Positions 26,451 through 35,459 of a stretch of DNA of 64,000 nucleotides are shown here, in pieces. The DNA is from Gordonia sediminis. Its GTDB lineage: Bacteria > Actinomycetota > Actinomycetes > Mycobacteriales > Mycobacteriaceae. The DNA is taken from contig RZUM01000001.1 in NCBI GenBank assembly GCA_004193205.1, forward strand, positions 750,424-814,423, written 5' to 3'. The translations under genes and the position numbers were made by a program. The notes below the pieces were generated by a model. That model ran no database searches. It was given only the letters and a program-made list of their open reading frames with translations, and was not told the origin of the DNA. Position 1 is the first letter of the stretch. Each line of letters starts with the position of its first letter.

Positions 26451-26840
26451 ATGACGGTTGACCAGGGGACCTTGAGTGAGAAGATCAACGCGGCGGTGGA
26501 GGCGTATGTCGATCTGCTGAGTTCTGGCACGGCTGAACAGATCGCCGACCTCTATGCAGCCAATGCAACGGTGGAGGACCCGATCGGCGCCGACCTGCGG
26601 ACCACACGGGAACAACTGATCGAGTTCTACTCCGTCATCACCGGGATGGATGAACGGACCGCGACACTGAAGTGGAGCAGGGTCGCCGGTGACACCGCGG
26701 TCTTCGAGTTCACCCTGGTCACCGGCACGGCGGGGATGAAGTTCGAGATCACCCCGATCGACATCATGGTGTTCGACGACGACGGCAAGGTGTCCTCGAT
26801 GCGTGCGGTGTGGGAGCAGTCGGACTTGAAGCAGCTATGA
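26451..26840 (+). CDS. Ketosteroid isomerase-like NTF2-fold protein
   Basis: A 129-residue protein of the steroid delta-isomerase branch of the NTF2 fold, which shifts a C=C double bond in 3-ketosteroids through acid-base catalysis. The family pattern is visible: AAVEAYVDLLSSG with the conserved Tyr, the LYAANATVEDPIGAD loop carrying the catalytic-base Asp, and the beta core FEFTLVTG and EITPIDIMVFDDDGKV. ATG 26451 has gagggg 7 nt upstream. The KstR-like palindrome just upstream supports a steroid role, although no other steroid gene is visible here. A non-steroid enone substrate remains possible. Confidence 0.82.
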   Translation: MTVDQGTLSEKINAAVEAYVDLLSSGTAEQIADLYAANATVEDPIGADLRTTREQLIEFYSVITGMDERTATLKWSRVAGDTAVFEFTLVTGTAGMKFEITPIDIMVFDDDGKVSSMRAVWEQSDLKQL

Positions 26841-26935
26841 CCCTTCGTGACGGCCTCCGCAGGCTCCGGCCTCCTCAGGGGCGGGGTTGAGCTCAGGGAC
26901 CGGGTTTTCAAACACGCAATCCGGGGGCGGTGTTG

Positions 26936-27616
26936 CTACCGTCGCCCGGTCGGCCGCAGCACGATCTCCTCGGGGTGCGCCTCGGCGGGAGTCGTGACCG
27001 CGTGCACCACCGCCCTGGCGACGGAATCGACGGTCAGGAAACGACGGGGGTCGTACTCGCCGCCCTCGAGTGCGACGATGTCACGCTGCATGTCGGTGTC
27101 GATCCGGCCGGGATAGATCGAGGTCACGCGCAGGTCGGGTTCCTCGGCGCGCAGTCCGTCGGCGAGTGCCCGCAGCGCGAACTTGCTCGCCGCATACGGC
27201 GTCCACCGCGCGTTCACGCGGCGGCCGGCACCCGAGTTGATGAAGACGACGTGGCCGCCCGCGGTGCGCAGGGCGGGTAACAGCAAGCGGGTGAGTTCGG
27301 CCGCCGCGATGACATTGACCTCGAGGATCTCCCGCCACTCGTCGGCCGGAGTGTCGGCGACCGGCTCCAGACTGCTCGCGATCCCGGCGTTGTGGACCAG
27401 CACTTCGAGCATCCCGATCGCCTCGGTCGCCGCCGCCACATCGTCGTGGTCGGTGAGGTCGACGGCGAAGGTGCTCGCACCGTCGAGCTCGGTGGCAAGC
27501 GTGTCGAGTTCCGGAGACGGCCGCCCGCCCAGCAGCAGATCGTGGGTGGCGGAGAGCTGTCGGGCGATCTCGGCGCCGAGGCCGCGACTGGCCCCGGTGA
27601 TCAAAGCGGTGGGCAC
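26936..27616 (-). CDS. Short-chain dehydrogenase/reductase
   Basis: A 226-residue classical SDR with the cofactor motif ALITGASRGLGAEIARQL at residues 4-21, DLTDHDDVAAA, the HNAGIAS motif and the catalytic YAASK (Tyr and Lys) with an upstream Ser in INSGAG. It would oxidise or reduce a carbonyl or hydroxyl with NAD(P)(H); the substrate is unknown. The GTG at 27616 is chosen because it directly precedes the Rossmann strand; the frame upstream is not SDR-like. It is divergent from the GH63 gene, whose start is 88 bp away. Confidence 0.88.
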   Translation of the reverse strand: MPTALITGASRGLGAEIARQLSATHDLLLGGRPSPELDTLATELDGASTFAVDLTDHDDVAAATEAIGMLEVLVHNAGIASSLEPVADTPADEWREILEVNVIAAAELTRLLLPALRTAGGHVVFINSGAGRRVNARWTPYAASKFALRALADGLRAEEPDLRVTSIYPGRIDTDMQRDIVALEGGEYDPRRFLTVDSVARAVVHAVTTPAEAHPEEIVLRPTGRR

Positions 27617-27703
27617 GTCGTCGAGGGTACTGACCGTCGGCGGCCGGCTGTGATCTGATGTCTCCGGTGCGCGACGACGCGCCGCGCAGGGCAGAATCGA
27701 TAC

Positions 27704-29044
27704 GTGGCACGCTATGGATTCACCCAGACTCAGCTGTCTGCGCGGGCCGCTTACCTCCTTCGCGGCAACGACCTCGGGACGATGACGAGTGCTGCGCCGA
27801 AACTCTATCCGCACATGTGGAGCTGGGATGCGGCGTTTGTCACGGTCGGGCTGGCGCCGCTGTCGGTGGAGCGGGCGGTCGTGGAGATGGATACCCTCCT
27901 GTCGGCCCAGTGGGACAACGGGATGATCCCGCACATCGTGTTCGCGAACGGACGCGACGGTTACTTCCCGGGGCCGTCGCGCTGGGAGTGCGCCCGGTTG
28001 GCGAACTGCGCGCCGGACTATCCGGACACATCGGGCATCACCCAGCCACCCGTCCATGCCATCGCCGTGCAACGCATCCTCGACCACTCCCGACGACACG
28101 GCCGCACCACGCGGGCCGTTGCCAACGAGTTCATCGATCGCCGTTGGGGAGCGCTGATGCGGTGGCATCGGTGGCTTGCGCACGCCCGTGACCCCAAGGG
28201 GACCGGCCGCATCACGCTGTTCCATGGCTGGGAGTCCGGGATGGACAACTCGCCGCGGTGGGATCGTCCGTACTCCAACGTGGTGCCCGGGCACGATCTA
28301 CCGGCGTATGTCCGCGCGGACCTCGACCATGTGTCGGACCTGTCGATGCGTCCCACGGATCTCGAGTACGACCGCTACATCTGGCTCGTGGAGCAGATGA
28401 AACGGTCGAACTACGACGACGTGCTGTTGCCGAAGGTGATGGACTTCGCGGTGGAGGACGTGTTCGTCAGCGCGATCTTCTCCGTCGCGTGTGATGTCCT
28501 CGCGACCATCGGGGAGGACTACTCCAAACCGCGGTCGGATGTCCGTGACCTGCGCGCGTGGGCCGACCGGTTCCGTGCGGGCGTGGTGGCCGCGGCGAAC
28601 GATCGCAACGGCGCGGCGCGCGACTACGACCTGCGCTCTCAGACCTGGGTCAACACCGAGACGATCGCCGTGTTCGCTCCGCTCCTCTGCGGTGGACTCT
28701 CCCGGGAACGGGAGCGGGCGCTGCTACGGCTGTTCGACGGTCCGCGGTTCTGCGGTCATCCCGACCTGCGGTACGCGGTGCCGCCGTCGACGTCACCGAT
28801 CTCGATGGACTTCAAACCGCGCGAATACTGGCGCGGCCCGGTGTGGCCGGTGATGACCTGGCTGTTCAGCTGGGCGTTCGCGCGTCGCGGCTGGACCGAA
28901 CGGTCGGCGCGGCTACGGGAAGAAGGTCTCCGCCAGGCCACCGACGGTGCGTTCGCGGAGTACTACGAGCCGTTCACCGGTGAGCCGCTCGGCAGCATGC
29001 AGCAGAGCTGGACCGCGGCCGCCGTGCTCGACTGGCTCGACTGA
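27704..29044 (+). CDS. GH63-type glycosidase, glucosylglycerate hydrolase-like
   Basis: A 446-residue (alpha/alpha)6-barrel glycosidase resembling the mycobacterial glucosylglycerate hydrolase and other GH63 mannosyl-/glucosylglycerate hydrolases. Family stretches are YPHMWSWDAAFVTVGLA near residue 36, WDNGMIPHIVF, FHGWESGMDNSPRWD (about 190) with the likely general-acid Asp, and PREYWRGPVWPVMTWL near the C-terminus. It would hydrolyse a compatible solute such as glucosylglycerate, made under nitrogen limitation in mycobacteria. GTG 27704 gives a full-length protein. It is flanked by unrelated SDR and AraC genes, so it is probably its own transcription unit. Confidence 0.82.
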   Translation: MARYGFTQTQLSARAAYLLRGNDLGTMTSAAPKLYPHMWSWDAAFVTVGLAPLSVERAVVEMDTLLSAQWDNGMIPHIVFANGRDGYFPGPSRWECARLANCAPDYPDTSGITQPPVHAIAVQRILDHSRRHGRTTRAVANEFIDRRWGALMRWHRWLAHARDPKGTGRITLFHGWESGMDNSPRWDRPYSNVVPGHDLPAYVRADLDHVSDLSMRPTDLEYDRYIWLVEQMKRSNYDDVLLPKVMDFAVEDVFVSAIFSVACDVLATIGEDYSKPRSDVRDLRAWADRFRAGVVAAANDRNGAARDYDLRSQTWVNTETIAVFAPLLCGGLSRERERALLRLFDGPRFCGHPDLRYAVPPSTSPISMDFKPREYWRGPVWPVMTWLFSWAFARRGWTERSARLREEGLRQATDGAFAEYYEPFTGEPLGSMQQSWTAAAVLDWLD

Positions 29045-29057
29045 TCACGCTCCGCGC

Positions 29058-30092
29058 TCACCCACCGGCAACCGCCGGCTGGTCCTCGCGCTGACGCTTG
29101 CGCCACTGACTCGGGGACTCGCCGAATCGGCCACGGAACCACCGGGAGAAGTTGCCGGGCGAGGAGAAGCCGAGCACCTCGGAGACCTCGGTCAGCGAGT
29201 GGTTGCGGTTGCCGACCATGTGCCCAGCGAGGTCGGCGCGCGTCGCGTCGAGGATCGACGAGAAGGTCTGACCCCGCGACTCGAGTCGTCGGTGCAGCGT
29301 GCGTCGGTCGACGCCCAGACTGCGTGCGACCTGTTCGACCGAGCAGCGGCCGGTCGGCAGCAGTAGTTCGATCAGCTCACGGACCCGCTGCTCGGTCGTC
29401 GGGCTCGACGACGGGTCCACATCCGGCAGCAGCTGTTGCGCGTAGCGGCGCAGCTGCGGATCCGACATCGCATTGGGTGTGTCGAGATCCTTGGTGTAGA
29501 GCGTGATGCCGTTGAACGGCTGGTCGAAGGACACCGTGGGACCGAACATCCGATGATGAATGCGCTGGTCGGGCGGCGCGGGATGGGTGAACGACACGGC
29601 GACCGGTCGCCACGCCGGGCTGATGAAGCCCTGCAGAAGGCTGTGCAGGACGCCGACCGCCATCTCGGTCGCCTGACGAGCCTCGACCGGATGACCCAGG
29701 CCCAGATCGAGTTCGACGCGCAGGTCGGACATACCGCCTGCCTCGACCAACCGCGTGCTCAGCGCCTCGTTGTACATGTTCTGGTGCCGGATCAGGACGC
29801 GAACCGCATGCCGGACATCGGGTTCCTCCCGGATCACCATGCTGAGCGGGCCGAGGCTGGAGAAGCGCCGGAACTGGGCCAGTGCCAGCCCGAAGTCCGC
29901 GCGCCCCGTCTCGGCCGCGGAACGTTCGAGTAGTCCGACGATCGCCTCCGCGGGCACCCATCGATCCGGATGCCTCAGACCCGCGGGATCCAGGCCGACC
30001 TCGCGAACCAGCCGGGCCGGGTCCTCGAGACCCAGCGACTGCCCCAGTTCGACGAAGTTGCTCAGCGTCGCGTACCGAGCCAGCGGCTTCAT
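29058..30092 (-). CDS. AraC family transcriptional regulator
   Basis: A 344-residue AraC-type regulator of the OruR/ArgR-like group: an N-terminal arabinose-binding-like domain (about 20-210) and a C-terminal double helix-turn-helix (VEQVARSLGVDRRTLHRRLESRG and LTEVSEVLGFSSPGNFSRWFR, about 255-330). ATG 30092 begins the expected MKPLARYATLSNFVELG; the open frame continues to 30188 without family similarity. It is divergent from the quinone oxidoreductase gene, with a 201-bp shared region containing AACGT-N10-ACGTT (30172-30191), so it probably controls the genes from 30294 onward (inference). Confidence 0.9.
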   Translation of the reverse strand: MKPLARYATLSNFVELGQSLGLEDPARLVREVGLDPAGLRHPDRWVPAEAIVGLLERSAAETGRADFGLALAQFRRFSSLGPLSMVIREEPDVRHAVRVLIRHQNMYNEALSTRLVEAGGMSDLRVELDLGLGHPVEARQATEMAVGVLHSLLQGFISPAWRPVAVSFTHPAPPDQRIHHRMFGPTVSFDQPFNGITLYTKDLDTPNAMSDPQLRRYAQQLLPDVDPSSSPTTEQRVRELIELLLPTGRCSVEQVARSLGVDRRTLHRRLESRGQTFSSILDATRADLAGHMVGNRNHSLTEVSEVLGFSSPGNFSRWFRGRFGESPSQWRKRQREDQPAVAGG

Positions 30093-30293
30093 GCCAGAAG
30101 TATGCACCCACTGTCCCGAAATGAACAGTACTCCGTCCCGGGAGGATAAGAATTCGGGGTTGACGACGCATAACGTAATACACATCACGTTGAGCGCGGA
30201 CGAGGAATACGGATCACAGTCCGGGCCTCACCGTCGGACACCGAACACCGGCGAGCATCACCTGCGCACGTGCAATCACAAGAGGAGAACACC

Positions 30294-31271
30294 GTGGCAC
30301 AAGCCGTCCGATTCCACGAGACCGGCGGACCCGAGGTCCTGCAGTGGGAGACCGTCGAGGTCGGCGAGCCGGGCGCGAACGAGGTCCGCATCCGCCACGA
30401 GGCGGTCGGGCTGAACTTTGCCGACACCTACTTCCGGACCGGCCTGTATCCCGCCGCCCCGCTCCCGGCCGGGATGGGTGTGGAAGCCGCCGGCGTCGTC
30501 GAGGCCGTCGGCCCCGGCGTCACCACGATCCGCGAAGGCGACCGCGTCACCTACACCGGAAGTCCCTTGGGGGCCTACAGCACCGAGCGTGTGATGCCGG
30601 CCGAGCACCTCATCTCGCTGCCCGATCGGATCGGCTTCGATACCGCCGCCGCGATGACGATGCGCGGCCTGACCACCGCCTACCTGCTGCGCCGGATCTG
30701 GCCGGTGCAGGCCGGCGACACCGTGCTCCTGCACGCCGCCGCCGGGGGAGTGGGGCTGATCTTCTGCCAGTGGGCATCGCTGCTGGGCATTCGGGTCATC
30801 GGCACCGTCTCCAGCGAGCGCAAGGCGGAGGTGGCCCGGGCACACGGGTGCGACGAGGTCATCATCTACACGAAAGAAGATGTACCGCAGCGTGTTCGGG
30901 AGCTCACCGACGGTAAGGGTGCGTCGGTCGTCTTCGACAGCATCGGTGCCTCGACCTTCGCGACGTCACTGGCGTCGGTGGCCCGTCGCGGACTCATCGT
31001 CTGCTTCGGCACCGCATCCGGGCCGATCCCCCCGATCGACGCGATGCAACTGGCCGTTCACGGCTCCGTCTACGTCACCCGCCCGGCCCTCGCGGACTAC
31101 ATCGCCGACCCGGCCGAGCGCGCTGCACTCGCCGGCGAGCTGTTCTCCCACGTCGCCGCCGGCGACATCTCGATCGAGATCAACCAGCGCTACGAACTGC
31201 CCGACGCGCAGCGCGCCCACCGCGAGCTCGAAGCCGGCACGAGCATCGGCTCGTCGGTCTTCAGTCTCTGA
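30294..31271 (+). CDS. NADPH:quinone oxidoreductase family protein (MDR)
   Basis: A 325-residue quinone-oxidoreductase-type MDR without zinc ligands: GLNFADTYFRTGLYP near 45, GVEAAGVVEAVGPGV, and the Rossmann stretch LLHAAAGGVGLIFCQWAS (about 144-161). Family members reduce quinones or enones with NADPH. The GTG at 30294 has gaggag 6 nt upstream and starts VAQAVRFHETGGPEVL, the canonical opening. It leads a plus-strand series (TauD, BKACE, MFS). Its stop lies in an 8-bp tandem repeat with TGA in all three frames. Confidence 0.9.
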   Translation: MAQAVRFHETGGPEVLQWETVEVGEPGANEVRIRHEAVGLNFADTYFRTGLYPAAPLPAGMGVEAAGVVEAVGPGVTTIREGDRVTYTGSPLGAYSTERVMPAEHLISLPDRIGFDTAAAMTMRGLTTAYLLRRIWPVQAGDTVLLHAAAGGVGLIFCQWASLLGIRVIGTVSSERKAEVARAHGCDEVIIYTKEDVPQRVRELTDGKGASVVFDSIGASTFATSLASVARRGLIVCFGTASGPIPPIDAMQLAVHGSVYVTRPALADYIADPAERAALAGELFSHVAAGDISIEINQRYELPDAQRAHRELEAGTSIGSSVFSL

Positions 31272-31289
31272 CCCTCTGACCCTCTGACC
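31266..31289. repeat. Three tandem copies of CTCTGACC
   Basis: Three perfect copies of an 8-bp unit begin in the last codons of the quinone oxidoreductase gene. Since the period is not a multiple of three, the TGA in each copy falls in a different frame (31269, 31277, 31285), closing all three frames. The copies sit 27 bp before the next start codon and could vary by slippage. Confidence 0.85.
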
Positions 31290-31315
31290 CGACATCCTTG
31301 AAAGGAACCACGACG

Positions 31316-32200
31316 ATGACCGCCATCGCCCATCGACCCCCGCGGACGACGTTCCGGGCCGAACCGCTGACCTGCAGCCTCGGCGCCGAAGTGTTCGACG
31401 TCGACCTCGGTGAGGTGTCCCGCGACGACGCCCAGTTCGAGCAGCTGCGCGAGCTGCTGGTCGAGCACAAGGTCCTTTTCTTCCGTGACCAGGACATCAC
31501 CCGCGCCGAGCATGTCGCGCTTGCCGAGAAGTTCGGCCCGCTCGAGGACCACCCGGTCGCGGGCAGTGACCCCGACCATCCCGGACTGGTCCGCATCTAC
31601 AAGGAACTCGACAGCCCGGCCGAGCACTACGAGAACGCCTTTCACACCGACGCCACGTGGCGGGAGAACCCGCCGTTCGGATGCGTCCTGCGTTGTGTGG
31701 AGGGTCCGCCGGTCGGCGGCGACACCATCTGGGTGAACATGGTCGAGGCCTACCGGCGCCTGCCCGAGCACATCAAGGACCAGATTGCCGGACTGCGTGC
31801 CCGTCACAGCATCGAGTCCAGCTTCGGAGCCGCCATGCCCCCGGCTCAGCGCGAAGCGCTCCGTGCGCGTTTCCCCGACGCCGAACACCCGGTGGTGCGT
31901 ACCCATCCCGACACCGGCGAGAAGATCCTGTTCGTCAACGCCTTTGCCACCCACCTCGTCAACTACCACACCCCCGAGAACGTGCGCTTCGGCCACGACT
32001 ACGCACCCGGAGCCGCAAACCTGTTGCACTACTTGATCAGCCAGGCCTCGATCCCGGAGTTCCAGGTGCGGTGGCGCTGGACGAAGAACAGCATCGCCAT
32101 CTGGGACAACCGCAGCACCCAGCACTACGCCGTCCAGGACTACTGGCCCGCCGTCCGAAAGATGGAGCGCGCCGGCATCATCGGCGACCGCCCGTACTGA
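31316..32200 (+). CDS. TauD/TfdA family Fe(II)/2-oxoglutarate dioxygenase
   Basis: A 294-residue 2-oxoglutarate-dependent dioxygenase. The metal triad is visible: HTDATW supplies His and Asp (about residue 113-115) and STQHYAVQDYW the distal His (about 269), followed by an Arg-containing tail for 2-oxoglutarate. The opening LTCSLGAEVFDVDL and the HKVLFFRDQDIT segment are typical of TauD/TfdA. Family reactions include sulfonate desulfonation, aryloxyacid cleavage and gamma-butyrobetaine or carnitine hydroxylation. ATG 31316 has gaaagga upstream. With the neighbouring BKACE and carnitine-type CoA genes, a carnitine-like or ether acid substrate is conceivable (inference). Confidence 0.9.
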   Translation: MTAIAHRPPRTTFRAEPLTCSLGAEVFDVDLGEVSRDDAQFEQLRELLVEHKVLFFRDQDITRAEHVALAEKFGPLEDHPVAGSDPDHPGLVRIYKELDSPAEHYENAFHTDATWRENPPFGCVLRCVEGPPVGGDTIWVNMVEAYRRLPEHIKDQIAGLRARHSIESSFGAAMPPAQREALRARFPDAEHPVVRTHPDTGEKILFVNAFATHLVNYHTPENVRFGHDYAPGAANLLHYLISQASIPEFQVRWRWTKNSIAIWDNRSTQHYAVQDYWPAVRKMERAGIIGDRPY

Positions 32201-32270
32201 CAAACCGTACCGACAAACCTCCGAACAACCCGTAATCAGACTCACCCACAACATATTTCAAGGAGACACC

Positions 32271-33323
32271 ATGCACTTCCACGACGACGCCCTGTTCCCC
32301 GAGGTCCAGGAGAAGCTGGTCATCACCGTCGCGCCGTACGGCCCGGAGTGGGAACTCGACGACTTCCGCGAAGACCTCCCGCTGACCATGGAGGAGCACA
32401 TCCAGAAGGCGGTCGACTGCTACGAGGCCGGCGCCACCGTGCTGCACATCCACGTCCGCGAGCTCGACGGGAAGGGCAGCAAGCGGCTGTCGAAGTTCAA
32501 CGAACTGCTCGCCGGTCTGCGCGAGGCCGTGCCGGACATGATCCTGCAGGTCGGCGGCTCGATCTCCTTCGCTCCCGAAGGTGAAGGTGCAGAGGCGAAG
32601 TGGCTGTCCGACGACACCCGCCACATGCTCGCCGAGCTGGACCCGGCACCCGACCAGGTGACCATCGCCATCAACACCAGCCAGATGAACATCATGGAGC
32701 TGATGACCGCCGACGACATCGCCGGCACGTCGATGATGCGTCCGGAGCTCGCGGCGACCTACCGTGAGATGACGGTTCCGGCGGGCCCCGAGTGGGTGGA
32801 GGAGCACCTCCGTCGCCTGCAGGCCAAGGGAATCCAGCCGCACTTCCAGCTCTCCAGCATCCCGCAGCTCGAGACCGTCGAGCGTCTCATCCGCCGCGGC
32901 GTCTACACCGGTCCGTTGAACCTGACCTGGGTCGGCATCGGCGGCGGCTTCGACGGCCCCAACCCCTACAACATCATGAACTTCGTCCAGCGCGTCCCCG
33001 ACGGTGCGTGCCTGACCCTCGAGACCCTGATGCGTTCGGTGCTGCCGGTCAACACCATGGCGATCGCGATGGGTCTGCATGCCCGCTGCGGCAACGAGGA
33101 CACCATCTGGGGACGTCCCGGCGAGAAGATCACCTCCGTCGAGCAGGTCCAGCAGCTCGTCCGCATCGCCGGCGAACTCGGCCGTGAGGTCGCCACCGGC
33201 AAGGAGGCCCGCGAGATCTACCGGATCGGCGACACCTACCGCGACGCCGACGAGACCCTCGCCAAGCTCGGCTACGCACCCAACCGCCGCCCCGGCCAGG
33301 TCGGCTTCACCCAGCACGCCTGA
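32271..33323 (+). CDS. BKACE family 3-keto-acid cleavage enzyme (DUF849)
   Basis: A 350-residue beta-keto acid cleavage enzyme. Members condense a beta-keto acid with acetyl-CoA and split off acetoacetate plus a new CoA ester, using zinc; Kce of lysine fermentation and the carnitine-linked 3-dehydrocarnitine cleavage enzyme belong here. The zinc HxH is in TVLHIHVREL (about residues 57-66), with QVGGSISFAPEG and TWVGIGGGFDGPNPYNIMNF as other landmarks. It has ggaga upstream. It follows the TauD gene by 70 bp. A 3-keto acid derived from the TauD or dehydrogenase product would be the logical substrate (inference). Confidence 0.9.
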   Translation: MHFHDDALFPEVQEKLVITVAPYGPEWELDDFREDLPLTMEEHIQKAVDCYEAGATVLHIHVRELDGKGSKRLSKFNELLAGLREAVPDMILQVGGSISFAPEGEGAEAKWLSDDTRHMLAELDPAPDQVTIAINTSQMNIMELMTADDIAGTSMMRPELAATYREMTVPAGPEWVEEHLRRLQAKGIQPHFQLSSIPQLETVERLIRRGVYTGPLNLTWVGIGGGFDGPNPYNIMNFVQRVPDGACLTLETLMRSVLPVNTMAIAMGLHARCGNEDTIWGRPGEKITSVEQVQQLVRIAGELGREVATGKEAREIYRIGDTYRDADETLAKLGYAPNRRPGQVGFTQHA

Positions 33324-33455
33324 CCCACGAGAACCCGATCATCGGGAGCCGGCGTCCGGACACCCCCGCCCGGCGCCGGCGCCCGCTGATCTGCACGATC
33401 CCCGTCCCCGTCGTTGACCCGCCCCCTCCCCGCCCTTACCCTCAGGAGCACCCCC

Positions 33456-34790
33456 ATGGGTACCCCCACCTCGGTTGCACCAACCGCCACCAGCGAATTG
33501 ACCACCACAGCCCCCCAACCGACCCAACGATCACGGAAGTATCCGTGGATCGTGTTCGCGCTCGCCTTCGGCCTGCTGTTGTCGGACTACATGTCCCGCC
33601 AGGTCCTCAGCGCTGTCTTTCCCTTCCTCAAGACCGCCTGGTCTCTCTCGGATTCCGAACTCGCGTCGCTGACCAGCATCGTGGCGCTGATGGTCGGTCT
33701 GCTGACGTTGCCGCTGTCGGTGGTCGCCGACCGGTGGGGACGTGTCCGCGCCCTCGTCGTGATGGCGGTGCTGTGGTCGGTCGCGACGGCACTGTGCGCA
33801 CTCGCCGGTAGCTTCGAGCAGATGCTCGGCGCCCGGTTCCTCGTCGGCGTCGGCGAGGCCGCCTACGGCAGCGTCGGTATCGCGCTGGTCCTCAGTGTCT
33901 TCGCCCCTCGTCGGCACGCATCACTGAGCGGTGCCTTCATGGCCGGCGGATCGTTCGGATCGGTCCTCGGCGTCGCGCTCGGCGGCATCATCGCCGTCCA
34001 TCTCGGCTGGCGCTGGTCCTTCATGGCAATGGCCGTGCTCGGTTTGCTGCTGGTGGCCCTGTTCAAGGCGTTCGTGACCGAGAGCAAGTTGGCAGAGCAC
34101 GCCGTCGACGCGCCGACGAAGGCGGGTACAGAGTCGGCCGGACGCGCCAAACTGTCGAGCCTGTTCACCAACCCGGCCGTCCTCGCCGCCTACATCGGTG
34201 GCGGACTGCAGATGTTCACCGCCGCGATCCTGCTGGCCTGGATGCCGAGCTTCTTCAACCGCTACTACCACCTCGCCGCGGACAAGGCGGCCGGGGCTGC
34301 CGCGCTCGTCGTCCTGCTCGTCGGCACCGGCATGGTGGTCTGCGGAATCGTCACCGATCGCGTCGGACGCAACGACATCACGCGGAAGTGGCTGACCGGC
34401 ATCGTCTTCTGCTCCATCTCCCTGGTGTCCCTCGTTGTCGGGTTCGGACTGTCAACCGGTACCACGCAGCTCGTCCTGATCGGCATCGGCGCCTTCTTCT
34501 CCGCCGGCGCCTCGGGACCGATCGCCGCCATGGTCGCGAACCTGACCCACTCGTCGGTCCGTGCTTCGGCAATGGGGACGCTCACCGTCGCGAACAACCT
34601 GCTCGGGATTGCCCTGGGACCGTTCGTGGTCGGTCTCCTCGCCGACCATGTCGGTCTGCGCGCCGCACTACAGCTCGCCCCTGTGGTCTACCTCGCCGCC
34701 ATCGTCGCCATGATCGCCGGAAAGTTCCTGCACCCGCTGGGACTTCGCAAGCTCGCCGGGATCGGCATCGTACCCACCGGAACTCGCTGA
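33456..34790 (+). CDS. MFS transporter
   Basis: A 444-residue major facilitator with about 12 membrane segments; after a 25-residue polar, proline/threonine-rich N-terminus the first span starts near YPWIVFALAFGLLLSDY. The A-loop motif is present as DRWGRVRALVVMAV after TM2 and a related DRVGRNDITRKW in the second half. ATG 33456 has aggag 7 nt upstream; the frame is open to 33414. The protein resembles the metabolite:H+ symporter branch and its place in the cluster suggests uptake of the substrate handled by TauD and BKACE (inference). Confidence 0.88.
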   Translation: MGTPTSVAPTATSELTTTAPQPTQRSRKYPWIVFALAFGLLLSDYMSRQVLSAVFPFLKTAWSLSDSELASLTSIVALMVGLLTLPLSVVADRWGRVRALVVMAVLWSVATALCALAGSFEQMLGARFLVGVGEAAYGSVGIALVLSVFAPRRHASLSGAFMAGGSFGSVLGVALGGIIAVHLGWRWSFMAMAVLGLLLVALFKAFVTESKLAEHAVDAPTKAGTESAGRAKLSSLFTNPAVLAAYIGGGLQMFTAAILLAWMPSFFNRYYHLAADKAAGAAALVVLLVGTGMVVCGIVTDRVGRNDITRKWLTGIVFCSISLVSLVVGFGLSTGTTQLVLIGIGAFFSAGASGPIAAMVANLTHSSVRASAMGTLTVANNLLGIALGPFVVGLLADHVGLRAALQLAPVVYLAAIVAMIAGKFLHPLGLRKLAGIGIVPTGTR

Positions 34791-34865
34791 CACACAACCA
34801 CTCCCGACGCCGGACCCTCGCGGAAGCGACCGGTCCGGCGTCGGCCTCTCTCATCGGAAAGTCCA

Positions 34866-35459
34866 ATGCGCACATCATCATCACCCACGATCGTCATCGT
34901 CCCCGGTCTGCGTGACCACGTCGCCGACCACTGGCAGACCCACCTAGCCGAAACCCTCACCGAACGCCTCGAAGACGTCCGCGTCGTACCTCCGCTCGAG
35001 CACGACAAGCTCAGCCGCGCGGCCCGTGTCGCGACCCTCGACGAGGTCGTGCGGGAAGTCGGGGGACCGGTCGTCCTCGTCGCCCACAGTGCGGGTGTGA
35101 TGACCACCGTCCATTGGGCGCGTACCAGCCATCACCCGGTCCTGGGTGCGTTGCTGGTGACCCCGGCCGATGTGGAGGTGCCGCTGCCACCGGGGTATCC
35201 GACTCTTGTCGACCTGCGTGAGGGGGGATGGACGCCGATTCCGCGCCGTCGGCTCCCGTTCCCGAGCATCGTCGCGGCCAGCCGCAACGACGAGCTCGGA
35301 CGGTTCCGACGCATCTGCGGTATGGCCGAGGGATGGGGAAGTCGTCTGGTCGACCTGGGCGAGGTCGGCCACCTCAACCCGGCCGCCGGGTACGGCCCGT
35401 GGCCGCGCGCCGAGGAACTCGTGGACGAGCTCATCGCGCATTCGGTGTATGCGGGCTGA
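34866..35459 (+). CDS. RBBP9/YdeN family alpha/beta hydrolase
   Basis: A 197-residue serine hydrolase of the RBBP9/YdeN type. IVIVPGLRDHVADHWQTHL is the oxyanion strand with the family's HWQ motif, VLVAHSAGVM holds the nucleophile Ser (about residue 78), and GEVGHLNPAAGYGPWP contains the catalytic His in the usual late position. It would hydrolyse a small ester or lactone. It overlaps or abuts the following carboxymuconolactone decarboxylase-like gene, so both are probably one unit behind the MFS gene. Confidence 0.88.
   Translation: MRTSSSPTIVIVPGLRDHVADHWQTHLAETLTERLEDVRVVPPLEHDKLSRAARVATLDEVVREVGGPVVLVAHSAGVMTTVHWARTSHHPVLGALLVTPADVEVPLPPGYPTLVDLREGGWTPIPRRRLPFPSIVAASRNDELGRFRRICGMAEGWGSRLVDLGEVGHLNPAAGYGPWPRAEELVDELIAHSVYAG

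Noticed and set aside
30160-30181. TTGACG and TAATAC as a promoter for the quinone oxidoreductase gene
   Set aside because: The boxes are only 10 bp apart, too close for a sigma-A promoter.
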